A DNA stretch of 64,000 bases from Pseudomonas sp. RSB 5.4. GTDB taxonomy: Bacteria; Pseudomonadota; Gammaproteobacteria; Pseudomonadales; Pseudomonadaceae. Within the stretch, counting starts at the first letter, position 1, and each line of letters opens with the position of its first letter. The position numbers and the translations under genes are program-made. The notes under the pieces are model-generated. The model searched no databases and had not been told where the DNA came from. It was given only the letters and a program-made list of their open reading frames with translations. The stretch spans positions 4,535,001 through 4,599,000 of the forward strand of contig NZ_CP146986.1 in NCBI RefSeq assembly GCF_037126175.1. Direction: 5' to 3'. Below are positions 40,971 to 53,167 of this stretch, piece by piece.

Positions 40971-41507
40971 TCAAGATTTCAATGCTTCGGCAAGTTTCGC
41001 GATTTTGCCGCGAATCGAGCCATCGATAACCAGGTCGCCGGCGCGGATGACAACACCCCCAATAAGGGATTTGTCTTCCTCGACTTGCAGGCGCACTTCC
41101 CGGTTGAGTCGTGCACTGAGAACCTTGGCGAGTTTGTCTTGCTGTTCTTGGTTCAATGCAAAAGCACTGGTCACTTCAACGTCTACCGATTTCTCTTGTT
41201 CGGCCTTGTACAGGTCGAACAGAGCGGCGATCTCCGGCAGAAGCGGGAGACGGTCGTTTTCGGCAACGACATTGATGAAATTCTGTGCCTTGGCATCGAA
41301 CTTGTCGCCGCACACGTCAATGAACGTGGCGGCCTTTTCTGCGCTCGTCAGTCGCGGGGCCTTGAGCACGCGCTGCATGGTGTCGTCTTGCGACACCGCT
41401 GCTGCCAGGCCGAGCATGGCTGACCAATTGGCCAGTTGCTGGTGGGCCTGAGCGTGCTCGAAGGCCGCCTTAGCGTAAGGTCGGGCCAACGTGGTCAGTT
41501 CTGCCAT
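40971..41507 (-). CDS. atpH: ATP synthase F1 subunit delta
   Basis: A 178-residue stator subunit joining F1 to the b subunits. It begins [20 protein letters not shown] and has the conserved C-terminal [21 protein letters not shown]. 12 bases after atpF. Confidence 0.97.
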   Translation of the reverse strand: MAELTTLARPYAKAAFEHAQAHQQLANWSAMLGLAAAVSQDDTMQRVLKAPRLTSAEKAATFIDVCGDKFDAKAQNFINVVAENDRLPLLPEIAALFDLYKAEQEKSVDVEVTSAFALNQEQQDKLAKVLSARLNREVRLQVEEDKSLIGGVVIRAGDLVIDGSIRGKIAKLAEALKS

Positions 41508-41519
41508 GATCGCCCTCGC

Positions 41520-41990
41520 TTAGATTTCAGCAGCCAGTTGGTTAACCAGCTCTGCGTGCGCGTTTTGATCGATTGTGGCACCCAGGATCTTCTCGGCGCC
41601 GCCGACAGCCAGCAAGCCCACTTGGGCGCGCAGCTTGTCTTTGACACTGTTCAGTTCCTGTTCGATCTCGGCTTGAGCCTGAACCTTCACACGGTCAGCG
41701 TCGACACGGGCTTTTTCAACAGCCTCTTCGACAATCTGGTTACCGCGTTTCTTGGCTTGCTCGATGATTTCAGCTGCCTGAGCTTTCGCTTCGCGCAGTT
41801 GCTGACCCGCTTTCTCTTGGGCCAACTCCAGGTCGCGAGCTGCTCGGCTGGCAGCGTCCAGACCATCAGCGATCTTCTTTTGACGTTCGTGCAGAGCAGC
41901 GATGACCGGAGGCCATACATACTTCATGCAGAACAGTACAAAAATCAGGAACGCAACGGACTGGCCAATCAGGGTCGCATTAATGTTCAC
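41520..41990 (-). CDS. atpF: ATP synthase Fo subunit b
   Basis: A 156-residue stator stalk. One N-terminal membrane helix (residues about 5-25, including the conserved MKYVWPPV) is followed by a long charged helix for dimerisation. 59 bases after atpE. Confidence 0.97.
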   Translation of the reverse strand: MNINATLIGQSVAFLIFVLFCMKYVWPPVIAALHERQKKIADGLDAASRAARDLELAQEKAGQQLREAKAQAAEIIEQAKKRGNQIVEEAVEKARVDADRVKVQAQAEIEQELNSVKDKLRAQVGLLAVGGAEKILGATIDQNAHAELVNQLAAEI

Positions 41991-42049
41991 GCCAACACCT
42001 CGCAGTTACGTTGTCCATCACACCAAATTACTCGGAAGAATCCGGGTAA

Positions 42050-42322
<273 letters not shown>

Positions 42323-42440
42323 TTACGTCGTATGGTTTAGGTTTTTTAGATTAAAGCGGTAAAACAAATCGTTTCAGAGGCCCGTTTAAGAGCCCCCTCC
42401 CGTTTGACCGGGAGGGACATCAGATCAGCCGAGGCTGCTC

Positions 42441-43734
<1,294 letters not shown>

Positions 43735-43811
43735 CACGATTGCTCTCCAATGGTCGGCTGCCGAAATTCAATAACTTGGCATAATTTGTGCCGACAAAAT
43801 GCGCGCAGAGT

Positions 43812-43833
43812 ATAGGGGCGGTTCTGCCCCTAT
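43812..43833. terminator. Hairpin between parB and atpI
   Basis: Eight-base perfect arms (ATAGGGGC and GCCCCTAT) around a 6-base loop, 50 bases after the parB stop on the minus strand. No clear T run follows, so termination is only possible. Confidence 0.4.
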
Positions 43834-43882
43834 TCAACTGTCAGGTAGTGATTTCCGACTGCGCGCTACATGAGGAAATGTT

Positions 43883-44755
43883 TCAGCGGATGTGTGCGAG
43901 CACACCTTGAAGCTCATCGAGGGAGTTGTAACCGATCACCAACTGACCTTTCCCCTTCTTCCCGTGGCGAATCTGCACCGCAGAGCCTAGGCGCTCGGCC
44001 AGACGCTGTTCAAGCCGGGCGATATCCGGGTCAGGTTTTGCAGCTTCCACAGGTTCCGGTTTACCACTCAACCACTGGCGAACCAGTGCTTCAGTCTGGC
44101 GCACAGTCAGGCCGCGTGCGACAACATGTCGCGCCCCTTCCACCTGCTGATTGTCCGGCAGACCGAGCAAAGCCCGGGCATGACCCATTTCCAGGTCACC
44201 GTGGGACAGCATGGTCTTGATGACTTCCGGCAGTGCAATAAGCCGCAACAGGTTAGCCACAGTCACACGAGACTTACCCACAGCCTCGGCAACCTGTTGT
44301 TGAGTGAGCTGGAATTCCTGCTGCAGGCGCTGCAAGGCGACTGCTTCCTCGATCGGGTTCAGGTCTTCACGCTGGATGTTCTCGATCAGCGCAATGGCGA
44401 TCGCAGTTTCATCCGGCACATCACGGACCATTGCCGGGATGGTTTCCTGCCCGGCCTGCTGGCTGGCGCGCCAGCGGCGTTCACCGGCGATGATCTCAAA
44501 ACGGCCACCGCCAATCGGGCGAACCACGATCGGCTGCATCACGCCTTGCGACTTGATCGACTGCGCCAGCTCTTCCAGCGCCTGTGGATCCATGTCGCGG
44601 CGCGGCTGGTATTTGCCACGCTGCAGCAGATCCAGCGGCAGGTGTTGCAGTTCACGGGTATCGGCCTGCGCCGCCTGTTCTTCCAGCGCGCTGACGGTCG
44701 GACCACTCAGCAGTGCATCCAGTCCACGTCCGAGACCTCGTTTCTTGACGGCCAT
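43883..44755 (-). CDS. parB: Chromosome-partitioning protein ParB
   Basis: A 290-residue CTPase and parS-binding protein. N-terminal KKRGLGRGLDALLSG (ParA-interacting), GERRWRASQQAG (CTP-binding/clamp region), a helix-turn-helix near residues 140-170 (LTQQQVAEAVGKSRVTVANLLRLI) and a C-terminal dimerisation region. It works with ParA encoded 9 bases upstream and with the parS sites at 56891 and probably 3758. Confidence 0.97.
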   Translation of the reverse strand: MAVKKRGLGRGLDALLSGPTVSALEEQAAQADTRELQHLPLDLLQRGKYQPRRDMDPQALEELAQSIKSQGVMQPIVVRPIGGGRFEIIAGERRWRASQQAGQETIPAMVRDVPDETAIAIALIENIQREDLNPIEEAVALQRLQQEFQLTQQQVAEAVGKSRVTVANLLRLIALPEVIKTMLSHGDLEMGHARALLGLPDNQQVEGARHVVARGLTVRQTEALVRQWLSGKPEPVEAAKPDPDIARLEQRLAERLGSAVQIRHGKKGKGQLVIGYNSLDELQGVLAHIR

Positions 44756-44764
44756 GGGGATTCC

Positions 44765-45562
44765 TTAAGTTGGCTGGGCAGCGGCGATGCGTGAATTTTT
44801 GCGCTGACGGCGAACCATCTCGCCCGCCAGGGCCAGGTAGGCCAGAGCGCCGCGCGATTGCTTGTCGTAGGCCAGTGCGGGCATACCGTAGCTCGGTGCT
44901 TCGGCCAGCCGGATGTTGCGCGGGATCACCGTGTCGTACAGCTGTTCGCCAAAGTGTTCCTTGAGCTGCGCCGAGACGTCGTTCATCAGGCTCAGGCGCG
45001 GGTCGTACATGGTGCGCAGCAAACCCTCGACTTTCAGGTTCGGGTTCAGCAGTTCGGCGATGCGCTTGATGTTATCCACAAGGTCGCTCAACCCCTCAAG
45101 CGCAAAGTATTCGCACTGCATGGGGATAATCACCCCATCGGCGGCAACCAGTGCGTTCAGGGTGAGCATCGACAGCGACGGCGGGCAGTCGATCAAAATG
45201 TAATCGTAGTTTTCACGGATCGGCGCCAGCGCACTGCGCAGACGGCTTTCCTTCATCTGCATTTCCAGCAGAACCACTTCGGCCGCGGTCAGGTCGCGGT
45301 TGGCCGGCAGCAGTTGATAACCGCCGTGCTCGGAGTAGTGCATGGCCTGGGCCAGATCGCATTCGCCGATCAGCAGGTCGTAGACCGAGTTTTCCAGGCC
45401 ATGTTTATCCACACCGCTACCCATGGTGGCGTTGCCCTGTGGATCGAGATCGATCAACAGCACCCGGCGCTTGGTCGCGACCAGGGATGCTGCGAGGTTG
45501 ATGCAGGTGGTGGTCTTGCCCACACCACCCTTCTGGTTCGCTATCGCGAATACCTTAGCCAT
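44765..45562 (-). CDS. parA: Chromosome-partitioning ATPase ParA
   Basis: A 265-residue deviant Walker A ATPase (Soj/ParA type). KGGVGKTT is near residues 10-17, and LIDLDPQGNATMGSG and ILIDCPPSLS follow. The start is the ATG at 45562 (MAKVFAIANQKGG); an in-frame TTG 6 codons earlier is less likely. It follows rsmG by 18 bases in one transcription unit. Confidence 0.97.
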   Translation of the reverse strand: MAKVFAIANQKGGVGKTTTCINLAASLVATKRRVLLIDLDPQGNATMGSGVDKHGLENSVYDLLIGECDLAQAMHYSEHGGYQLLPANRDLTAAEVVLLEMQMKESRLRSALAPIRENYDYILIDCPPSLSMLTLNALVAADGVIIPMQCEYFALEGLSDLVDNIKRIAELLNPNLKVEGLLRTMYDPRLSLMNDVSAQLKEHFGEQLYDTVIPRNIRLAEAPSYGMPALAYDKQSRGALAYLALAGEMVRRQRKNSRIAAAQPT

Positions 45563-45580
45563 TCTTGCTTGTGTTCCCAA

Positions 45581-46225
45581 TCATGCCGTGCGGCGCAGTA
45601 TCAGCAGATGGCGTTGGCCTTGGCAACCGGGTACGGCCAAGGCGTGTTCGCTATCGAGTTTGAAGTCTGCCGGCAATGCTACCAGCTCATCGGCCGGATG
45701 GACGCCCTTCATTGCCAGCCAGCGCGTGTCGGCATCGCCGAGGTGGCGAGTCCAGTTGGTGAAGTTCTCCATGCTGCTGAACGCCCGGGAAATGATCCCG
45801 TTGAATGGCTGGGCAGGCTGGAAGGCTTCGACGCGACTGTGGATAACTTGCAGGTTATCCAGTTTGAGTTCGAGTTTGACCTGAGTCAGGAAGCGGGTTT
45901 TCTTGCCGTTGCTGTCCAGACAGGTCACTTGCGAGTCCGGATACAGGATCGCCAACGGGATCCCCGGCATCCCGCCGCCGCTGCCGACGTCGAGCCAGCG
46001 ACCGTTTTCGATAAACGACATCACGCTCAGACTGTCGAGCAGGTGCCGCGAAACCATTTCGTCGGGATCGCGTACGGCGGTCAGGTTGTAGGCCTGGTTC
46101 CATTTGATCAACAGGGCCAGGTAACCCAGCAGCAATTCGTGCTGGGCTGCGCTGAGATTGACACCGAGCTCGCGGGCTCCTGTGGATAACTCTTCGGCGT
46201 GTTGCGAAGTGACCTTAGAACTCAA
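45581..46225 (-). CDS. rsmG: 16S rRNA (guanine-527-N7)-methyltransferase
   Basis: A 214-residue SAM-dependent enzyme (GidB). SAM motif [17 protein letters not shown] is near residues 75-91, and [13 protein letters not shown] is the family N-terminal motif. It overlaps mnmG by 4 bases. Confidence 0.97.
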   Translation of the reverse strand: MSSKVTSQHAEELSTGARELGVNLSAAQHELLLGYLALLIKWNQAYNLTAVRDPDEMVSRHLLDSLSVMSFIENGRWLDVGSGGGMPGIPLAILYPDSQVTCLDSNGKKTRFLTQVKLELKLDNLQVIHSRVEAFQPAQPFNGIISRAFSSMENFTNWTRHLGDADTRWLAMKGVHPADELVALPADFKLDSEHALAVPGCQGQRHLLILRRTA

Positions 46226-48123
46226 GCGCTTTGCTCCAACTGACGGCCCGCGCCGCGTTTTTTCAAATGAATCATCAACAGCGAAATCGCTGCCGGGGTC
46301 ACACCCGGGATCCGCGAAGCCTGACCGAGCGTCTCCGGACGCGTCGCACCAAGCTTGCTCTGGATCTCCTTGGAGAGACCGGAAATGTTGGTGTAATCGA
46401 TATCCACAGGCAGTTTCGTGTCTTCACTGGCGCGCAGACGGGCGATTTCGTCCTGTTGACGGTCGATGTAACCGGCGTACTTGGTCTTGATCTCGACCTG
46501 TTCGGCAACCTGTGGATCTTCGGCGCCCTGCCCGGTCACTTCGACCAGACCAGCGTAGTCGATTTCCGGCCGGCTCAAGAGATTGAGCAAGTTGTATTCG
46601 TGAGTCAGCGGCGTACCGAATTTTTCCGCAATGGCATCGCCCTGCTGCGTGCCAGGGCGAACCCAGGTGCTTTTCAGGCGCTGCTCTTCGAGTTCGATGC
46701 TTTCGCGTTTCTTGCAGAACGCCGCCCAACGCGCGTCATCGACCAGACCCAGCTCGCGGCCTTTTTCGGTCAGACGCAGGTCGGCGTTGTCCTCGCGCAG
46801 GATCAGGCGGTACTCGGCACGGGAAGTGAACATGCGGTACGGCTCTTGGGTACCGAGGGTGATCAGGTCGTCGACCAGCACACCGATGTACGCTTCATCG
46901 CGACGCGGACACCAGGCTTCTTTGCCCTTGGCACGCAACGCGGCGTTGGCCCCGGCGAGCAAACCTTGCGCACCGGCTTCTTCGTAACCGGTGGTGCCGT
47001 TGATCTGGCCAGCAAAGAACAGACCGCCAATGACCTTGGTTTCCAGGCTGTACTTCAGGTCGCGCGGATCGAAGTAGTCGTACTCGATCGCATAACCCGG
47101 ACGCACGATGTGCGCGTTTTCCATACCGCGGATCGATTGCACGATCTGCAATTGCACGTCGAACGGCAAGCTTGTGGATATCCCGTTCGGGTACAGCTCA
47201 TGGGTGGTCAGGCCTTCCGGCTCGATGAACACCTGATGGCTTTCCTTGTCGGCGAAGCGATGGATCTTGTCTTCGATCGACGGGCAATACCGTGGACCGA
47301 TGCCCTCGATTTCGCCGGCAGCGGAATACATCGGCGAACGGTCGAGGTTCGCCGCGATGATTTCGTGGGTGCGGGCGTTGGTATGGGTGATCCAGCAACT
47401 GACTTGGCGTGGATGCTGTTCCTTGTTGCCCATGAACGACATCACTGGAATCGGCGTATCGCCCGGTTGCTCGGTCATGACCGAGAAATCCACAGACTTG
47501 CCATCGATGCGCGGCGGCGTACCGGTTTTCAGGCGACCGACACGCAGCGGCAGTTCACGCAGACGATGCGCCAGGGCAATCGACGGCGGGTCACCGGCGC
47601 GACCGCCGGAGAAATTCTGCAAACCGATGTGGATAAGTCCACCGAGGAAGGTACCGGTGGTCAACACCACGGAATCGGCGAAGAAACGCAGACCCATTTG
47701 GGTAACAACACCGCGTACCTGCTCTTGCTCGACGATCAGGTCGTCAGCGGCCTGTTGAAATATCCACAGGTTCGGCTGGTTTTCGAGGATTTCGCGGACA
47801 GCGGCCTTGTACAGAATCCGGTCGGCTTGCGCACGGGTCGCCCTTACGGCCGGACCTTTGCGGCTGTTCAACACGCGAAACTGAATGCCACCCAGATCGG
47901 TAGCCATGGCCATCGCGCCGCCGAGGGCGTCGATTTCCTTGACCAGATGGCTTTTGCCAATGCCGCCGATGGCCGGGTTGCAGCTCATGGCACCGAGGGT
48001 TTCCACGTTATGCGTCAGCAACAGGGTTTTTGCCCCCATACGTGCTGAGGCCAGTGCTGCCTCGGTACCGGCATGACCGCCGCCGATGACGATCACTTCA
48101 AAACGGGAAGGGAAATCCACCAC
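46222..48123 (-). CDS. mnmG: tRNA uridine-34 carboxymethylaminomethyl modification enzyme MnmG
   Basis: A 633-residue FAD protein (GidA) that with MnmE modifies U34 of several tRNAs. FAD site [18 protein letters not shown] is near residues 12-29, and [24 protein letters not shown] and the C-terminal helical domain are present. The start is GTG; two GTG codons in tandem (48123 and 48120) are possible, and the first follows a GAGGTG site. It is unusual in being separated from mnmE by a second DnaA-box cluster. Confidence 0.95.
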   Translation of the reverse strand: MVDFPSRFEVIVIGGGHAGTEAALASARMGAKTLLLTHNVETLGAMSCNPAIGGIGKSHLVKEIDALGGAMAMATDLGGIQFRVLNSRKGPAVRATRAQADRILYKAAVREILENQPNLWIFQQAADDLIVEQEQVRGVVTQMGLRFFADSVVLTTGTFLGGLIHIGLQNFSGGRAGDPPSIALAHRLRELPLRVGRLKTGTPPRIDGKSVDFSVMTEQPGDTPIPVMSFMGNKEQHPRQVSCWITHTNARTHEIIAANLDRSPMYSAAGEIEGIGPRYCPSIEDKIHRFADKESHQVFIEPEGLTTHELYPNGISTSLPFDVQLQIVQSIRGMENAHIVRPGYAIEYDYFDPRDLKYSLETKVIGGLFFAGQINGTTGYEEAGAQGLLAGANAALRAKGKEAWCPRRDEAYIGVLVDDLITLGTQEPYRMFTSRAEYRLILREDNADLRLTEKGRELGLVDDARWAAFCKKRESIELEEQRLKSTWVRPGTQQGDAIAEKFGTPLTHEYNLLNLLSRPEIDYAGLVEVTGQGAEDPQVAEQVEIKTKYAGYIDRQQDEIARLRASEDTKLPVDIDYTNISGLSKEIQSKLGATRPETLGQASRIPGVTPAAISLLMIHLKKRGAGRQLEQSA

Positions 48124-48631
48124 GCACCTCGTGCCTGCTTAAGTAGGTAATTCAGGAATAGTTTGAGATCAGGTTTCTGGACCTGGTCGACAAGTATAGG
48201 GACTTCGCCCTTCCTAAAGAACCCTTTGCACAAAATTTAACCAGCTGTGGAGAACTCGAAGTTAAAAGAATAAAAAAGAGAGAAATTTATAAAACCTTTG
48301 TTTTTATGTTTATTCTTACTGACCGACCTTTCTGTGGATAGATTGCTACAGGCCTTATTATTCAATGTGTACAGAGTTTTAAAACCCTGTTATCAGGTGC
48401 CAATGAGGCCCTTGGATAACCGGTTTAAGCCTGTGGATGAATGGGATGGTTATCCACAGAGGCAGTTATATCCAGTTTTGAGGCCCTGTTATCAACTGAC
48501 CTCATAGGCAGTTATTCACAGGGCTTAATCCACAGAAATCAGCTGAATGAGTGATTGGCGGGCAACGGAAATCCGCTCAGGGCGAGGGAATCTGCCCGGC
48601 ACTGGAGAAAGGAATTGAGAAATGAGGAGTG
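48124..48631. other. Second DnaA-box cluster between mnmG and mnmE (oriC2-like)
   Basis: About 500 non-coding bases. One perfect DnaA box TTATCCACA lies at 48450-48458, and one-mismatch boxes lie at 48333-48341, 48432-48440, 48512-48520 and 48526-48534. An AT-rich stretch at about 48230-48320 could unwind. P. aeruginosa has been described with two origin-like regions, one here and one before dnaA. Whether this one fires is unknown. Confidence 0.6.
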
Positions 48632-48658
48632 CAGACAGGCCGCGAACGGGCCTGTCTG
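48632..48658 (-). terminator. Hairpin after mnmE
   Basis: A ten-base perfect stem (48632-48641 with 48649-48658) starts 16 bases after the mnmE stop. The T tract is poor, so it may be a weak terminator. Confidence 0.5.
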
Positions 48659-48673
48659 TGAACAGCAGAAGGG

Positions 48674-50044
48674 TTATTTGCCGATGCAGAAGCTGGAGAA
48701 GATCCGCCCAAGCAGGTCATCGGAGCTGAATGCCCCGGTGATTTCGCCCAGAGAGTGCTGCGCCTGGCGCAAATCTTCGGCCAGTAGTTCACCGGCACCC
48801 GCCAAGGTCAGCTGTGCACGACCATGTTCCAGCGCTGCACTGGCGTGGCGCAGAGCTTCCAGATGCCGTCGACGGGCACTGAAGCTGCTTTCCGAGGTTT
48901 GCTCGTAGCCCATGCAGGCCTTGAGGTGTTCGCGCAGCAATTCCAGACCTTCGCCGGCGGATTTGGCGCTCAGGCTGAGGGTCACATGGCCATCGTCGCT
49001 GACTTCCAGAGCGATTGCTTCACCCGTCAGGTCAGCCTTGTTGCGGATCAAGGTGACCTTGGCCGGATCCGGCCGGGTTTCGAGGAATTCCGGCCACAGG
49101 GCAAACGGATCTGCAGCTTCCGGCGCGGTGGCATCGACTACCAGCAGCACCCGATCCGCTTCAGTGATCGCCTTCAACGCACGCTCGACGCCGATCTTTT
49201 CCACCTGATCATCGGTATCGCGCAGACCGGCGGTGTCCACCACGTGCAACGGCATGCCGTCGATGTGGATATGTTCGCGCAGGATATCGCGGGTGGTACC
49301 GGCAATCTCCGTCACGATCGCGGCTTCGCGGCCGGCCAGGGCATTCAACAGACTGGACTTGCCGGCATTCGGACGACCGGCGATCACCACGGTCATGCCA
49401 TCACGCAACAACGCGCCCTGCCCGGCTTCACGCAGCACAGTGGATAACTCTTCACGCACCTTGTCGAGCATGCTCAGCACGTGGCCATCGGCGAGGAAGT
49501 CGATTTCCTCTTCCGGGAAATCGATGGCGGCTTCGACGTAGATGCGCAGGCTGATCAGTTGTTCGGTGAGGTTATGCACACGCTGGGAAAACGCCCCCTG
49601 CAGGGAGCGCAAGGCATTGCGTGCAGCCTGTGCAGAACTGGCTTCGATCAGGTCGGCGATCGCCTCGGCCTGAGCCAGGTCGAGTTTGTCGTTGAGGAAC
49701 GCGCGCTCGCTGAATTCACCCGGACGAGCCAAACGGCAACCCAGTTCCAGGCAACGCTTGAGCAACATGTCGAGAACGATCGGGCCACCGTGCCCCTGCA
49801 ACTCCAGCACGTCTTCGCCGGTGAACGAGTTTGGCCCCGGGAAATACAGCGCCAGACCTTCGTCCAGCACCTGCCGGTCATCACTGAAAAATGGCCCGTA
49901 ATGCGCGTAACGCGGTTTCAGTTCGCGGCCGCTGATGGCTTTGGCCGCAACACTGGCCAACGGCCCGGAAATACGGACGATGCCGACACCGCCACGACCT
50001 TGAGCGGTGGCGACGGCGGCGATGGTTTCACGAGGTGCGCTCAT
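48674..50044 (-). CDS. mnmE: tRNA modification GTPase MnmE
   Basis: A 456-residue GTPase (TrmE/ThdF), partner of MnmG. N-terminal tetrahydrofolate-binding domain, then a G domain with [22 protein letters not shown] and NKAD, and the invariant C-terminal CIGK whose Cys is needed for modification. I chose the ATG at 50044 ([13 protein letters not shown]); the frame runs 6 codons further upstream. Confidence 0.97.
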   Translation of the reverse strand: MSAPRETIAAVATAQGRGGVGIVRISGPLASVAAKAISGRELKPRYAHYGPFFSDDRQVLDEGLALYFPGPNSFTGEDVLELQGHGGPIVLDMLLKRCLELGCRLARPGEFSERAFLNDKLDLAQAEAIADLIEASSAQAARNALRSLQGAFSQRVHNLTEQLISLRIYVEAAIDFPEEEIDFLADGHVLSMLDKVREELSTVLREAGQGALLRDGMTVVIAGRPNAGKSSLLNALAGREAAIVTEIAGTTRDILREHIHIDGMPLHVVDTAGLRDTDDQVEKIGVERALKAITEADRVLLVVDATAPEAADPFALWPEFLETRPDPAKVTLIRNKADLTGEAIALEVSDDGHVTLSLSAKSAGEGLELLREHLKACMGYEQTSESSFSARRRHLEALRHASAALEHGRAQLTLAGAGELLAEDLRQAQHSLGEITGAFSSDDLLGRIFSSFCIGK

Positions 50045-50076
50045 AAACCGGAATCCAGACAAAAGTGGCAGATAGC

Positions 50077-50101
50077 AAAACGCCCCACTAGGGGGCGTTT
50101 T
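50077..50101 (-). terminator. Rho-independent terminator after yidC
   Basis: Ten-base perfect stem AAAACGCCCC/GGGGCGTTTT, loop of 5, 25 bases after the yidC stop on the minus strand. It separates the rpmH-rnpA-yidD-yidC unit from mnmE. Confidence 0.8.
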
Positions 50102-50125
50102 GAGTGGTGTTATCCACAGAGTAAG

Positions 50126-51808
50126 TTACGCCTCGGCTTTTTTCGTCGCCGCTTCGATCTTACGCGTGATGTACCACTGTTGGGCAATCGACAGGCAGTT
50201 GTTCACAACCCAGTACAGCACCAGACCAGCAGGGAACCACAGGAAGAAGAAAGTGAAGATGATTGGCATCATTTTCATGACCTTCGCCTGCATCGGATCC
50301 GGCGGAGTCGGGTTCAGACGCTGCTGGATGAACATGGTCGCGCCCATGATGATCGGCAGGATGAAGAACGGATCCTTGATCGACAGGTCGGTGATCCACA
50401 GCATGAACGGCGCCTGGCGCATTTCCACGCTTTCCAACAGAACCCAGTACAGCGAAAGGAAAACCGGCATCTGCACGAGGATCGGCAAGCAGCCACCCAG
50501 CGGATTGATCTTCTCTTTCTTGTACAGCTCCATCATGGCTTGCGACATTTTCTGCCGGTCATCGCCATGTTGCTCTTTCAGTGCAGCCAGTTTCGGCGCC
50601 ACTGCACGCATGCGCGCCATGGATTTGTAGCTGGCAGCCGACAGCGGGAAGAAGATGCCCTTGATCAGCATGGTCAGGAAGATGATCGACCAGCCCCAGT
50701 TACCCACGATCGCGTGGATGTGTTGCAGCAACCAGAAGATCGGCTGAGCGATGAACCACAGAATGCCGTAGTCGACAGTCAGTTCCAGACCTGGGGACAA
50801 CTCTTTCAGCACGGCCTGGCTTTTCGGACCTGCGTACAGAATGGCGCTGGTTTCAACTTTGGCACCCGGTGCAGCGGTCAGCGAAGGACCGGTGTAACCG
50901 ATGATGTAGTTGCCCTTGCTGTCTTTACGCGTCTGAACGATGTTGTTTTCGCCCTTCGGCGCAACCCATGCAGTCACGAAGTAGTGTTGCAGCCAGGCTA
51001 CCCAGCCACCGGTGACGGTTTCCTTGAGCTGACCTTTGTCCATGTCTTTCATGGACACTTTCTTGTACGGCTCGGAACTTGTCCACAGGGCGGCGCCCAG
51101 ATAAGTCGCAGTACCGGTGGCAGTGGTGGACGAAGGGTCGGCACTGGCGTCGCGCTTCAGCTGGGCGAACATCGAACCGGACCAAGGCTGAGCGCTCTGG
51201 TTATCCACAATGTAGCTGACGGTCACGTCATACAGGCCGCGTTTCAGAGTGAAACGCTTGATGTAGTTCACGCCGTCCTTGCTGAACTTCAGGTCGACGA
51301 CCAGTTGGTCCTGACCGTCAGCCAGTTGATAACTTTTCTTCTCCGAGGAGTAAACCGGACGACCGGCCGGGCTTGCGTCCGGACCGTTGGTGCCGATCAG
51401 GCCGCTTTGTGCCAGATAAGTACGCTCGCCGCCGTTGTCGAACAGCTGAAACGGCACATCAGGACGGTCCTGACGACGTGGATACAGTGGCAAAGTCAGT
51501 TGAGCAACGTCACCGCCCTGTGGATCGATCGCCAGATCGAGCACGTCGGTTTTGACCTGGATCAGATCCTTGCTGGCAGCGACCGGAGTTTCCACAGGCG
51601 CGCTGGTATCGCTTGCGGCACGCGGAATATCGTCACTGGCGGAAGCGTTATTGCCAGGAACGGTGTCCGGCAAACCGGATGCAGTCGTACTGGAAGCAAC
51701 ATTCTGAGTCGGCAGGGCAGCCTGGCCATAGTCCTGGTTCCATTTAAGAACCATAACGTAGGACACGATTGCCAGGGCGACGATCAGGATCGTGCGTTTG
51801 ATATCCAT
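50126..51808 (-). CDS. yidC: Membrane protein insertase YidC
   Basis: A 560-residue inner-membrane insertase. It has an N-terminal membrane segment (KRTILIVALAIVSYVMVL), a large periplasmic domain and the conserved C-terminal core of five membrane helices (GWSIIFLTMLIKGIFFPLSA onward; RMRAVAPKLAALKEQHGDD cytoplasmic loop). It follows yidD by 2 bases. Confidence 0.97.
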   Translation of the reverse strand: MDIKRTILIVALAIVSYVMVLKWNQDYGQAALPTQNVASSTTASGLPDTVPGNNASASDDIPRAASDTSAPVETPVAASKDLIQVKTDVLDLAIDPQGGDVAQLTLPLYPRRQDRPDVPFQLFDNGGERTYLAQSGLIGTNGPDASPAGRPVYSSEKKSYQLADGQDQLVVDLKFSKDGVNYIKRFTLKRGLYDVTVSYIVDNQSAQPWSGSMFAQLKRDASADPSSTTATGTATYLGAALWTSSEPYKKVSMKDMDKGQLKETVTGGWVAWLQHYFVTAWVAPKGENNIVQTRKDSKGNYIIGYTGPSLTAAPGAKVETSAILYAGPKSQAVLKELSPGLELTVDYGILWFIAQPIFWLLQHIHAIVGNWGWSIIFLTMLIKGIFFPLSAASYKSMARMRAVAPKLAALKEQHGDDRQKMSQAMMELYKKEKINPLGGCLPILVQMPVFLSLYWVLLESVEMRQAPFMLWITDLSIKDPFFILPIIMGATMFIQQRLNPTPPDPMQAKVMKMMPIIFTFFFLWFPAGLVLYWVVNNCLSIAQQWYITRKIEAATKKAEA

Positions 51809-51810
51809 GA

Positions 51811-52056
51811 TTACTCGGCCATCGAAGAAGAACGGGAGGTAGGGATAGGTGGAACCGGGTCATAACCACCGGGATTCCACGGATGACAGCGACCTAAACG
51901 ACGAAAGGTCAGCCAGCCACCGCGCAGAAGGCCATGATTTTCGATGGCTTCTAACGCGTAGCAGGAACAACTGGGGTAGAAACGACAGTGATCAGCCATC
52001 AGGGGACTAATGGCATAGCGATAAAACTGGATCGGAACGAGGGCCAGTTTACGCAT
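51811..52056 (-). CDS. yidD: Membrane protein insertion efficiency factor YidD
   Basis: An 81-residue small protein with the conserved [16 protein letters not shown] and [16 protein letters not shown] cysteine motifs. It probably helps YidC-mediated insertion. It overlaps rnpA by 8 bases. Confidence 0.95.
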   Translation of the reverse strand: MRKLALVPIQFYRYAISPLMADHCRFYPSCSCYALEAIENHGLLRGGWLTFRRLGRCHPWNPGGYDPVPPIPTSRSSSMAE

Positions 52057-52450
52057 CTGGACTGTCTACCCCTACAGTTTCGGTGTTGACTGCTGGAACT
52101 GGCTTGTTACGGGCCAGGCGCTTCCAGAGTTTGCCGAAATGCTGAATCAATTCGGGGTTTTCTACATCGCCCAAACCTTTACGCGCGACGATAACGATGT
52201 CCCAGCCGACCAGTGAGTCCTGGTGCAGACGGAACGATTCGCGCATCAGACGTTTGAGGCGATTGCGCTCAACGGAGAGCTTTACGCTCTTTTTCCCGAT
52301 AACCAGCCCGAGACGGGGGTGATCAAGATCGTTGTTGCGCGCAAGGAGCAGGAGATTTTTCCCCGGAACCTTGCCGGTAGGGGAGTCAAAGACTGCCTTG
52401 AAATGCCGGGGGGTAAGCAGACGCTTTTCCCGACTGAAGTCCTGACTCAC
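52049..52450 (-). CDS. rnpA: Ribonuclease P protein component
   Basis: A 133-residue protein subunit of RNase P, which trims tRNA 5' ends. The signature [19 protein letters not shown] is near residues 52-70, and [20 protein letters not shown] opens the conserved part. The start is taken as GTG at 52450 (VSQDFSREK) by homology; a GGAG directly abuts it, closer than usual. The frame is open upstream through rpmH on the same strand, which is not coding in this frame. Confidence 0.93.
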   Translation of the reverse strand: MSQDFSREKRLLTPRHFKAVFDSPTGKVPGKNLLLLARNNDLDHPRLGLVIGKKSVKLSVERNRLKRLMRESFRLHQDSLVGWDIVIVARKGLGDVENPELIQHFGKLWKRLARNKPVPAVNTETVGVDSPDA

Positions 52451-52466
52451 CTCCAGTACCGGATTA

Positions 52467-52601
52467 TCAAACTGCCAGACGCGCACGACCTTTGGCGCGA
52501 CGACGCGACAGGACAGCGCGACCGTTCTTGGTAGCCATGCGAGCACGGAAACCGTGGGTACGAGCGCGTTTGATAGTGCTTGGTTGGAAAGTACGTTTCA
52601 T
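52467..52601 (-). CDS. rpmH: 50S ribosomal protein L34
   Basis: A 44-residue basic protein ([18 protein letters not shown]..., ending [12 protein letters not shown]), the usual L34 sequence. Short but unmistakable. It lies 16 bases upstream of rnpA and next to oriC. Confidence 0.97.
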   Translation of the reverse strand: MKRTFQPSTIKRARTHGFRARMATKNGRAVLSRRRAKGRARLAV

Positions 52602-52679
52602 GTCGTGTTACCTGGTTCGTCCACAACGGGCCGGAATGGCCCCCGTTTTAAGAGACCGGGGATTCTAGAGAAAGCAAGC

Positions 52680-53167
52680 CTTCAGGTCAATTTCCAACCA
52701 ACGTTTCCTTATAAATAGATCTCTGGAGCTCACGGAACCGAAATCCTGTTTGCCAGACATAAAAATAAAGAAGGGAATTATTTAAAGCTTTTCTGTAAAG
52801 CTTATAAAAGCTAGGGCGACGTTCTTCTGTGGATAACTACCTTCAGCCCTTATAAAGCTTGATGTACAGAGAATGACAACTACAGTGGAAAACCGTGTTC
52901 AGCCTGTGCTGCGCTGTCGGATAACCTGTGCGTGGAATGGCCTGTTATCCACAGGCTGGTTATCCACCGACTTCCACCCCCAGTTGTCCAGTGCCCTCAG
53001 AGGCGGTTATCCACAGAGCTTATTCACACACCGTTGGTCGCCTTTTTACCGGTTAACGCATTGATTAATCATGGTCACCACACAACCTGCATGTGGATAA
53101 GTGGACGGCTCGCCGTTACAATGGCCGCTTGTTTTTGCCTCACCGGCTTTCAACTTAGGGGATATCC
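52680..53167. other. oriC: Chromosomal replication origin oriC (rpmH-dnaA region)
   Basis: Non-coding and AT-rich, especially about 52700-52830. Four perfect DnaA boxes lie at 52828-52836, 52945-52953, 53007-53015 and 53092-53100, and one-mismatch boxes at 52960-52968 and 53020-53028. The position between rpmH and dnaA is that of the functional Pseudomonas origin. Genes point away from it on both sides. The box at 53092 lies 67 bases before the dnaA start and could serve dnaA autorepression. Confidence 0.9.

Noticed and set aside
52451..52546. Longer rnpA start
   Set aside because: The upstream extension overlaps rpmH out of frame and does not match RnpA; the family start fits the GTG at 52450.
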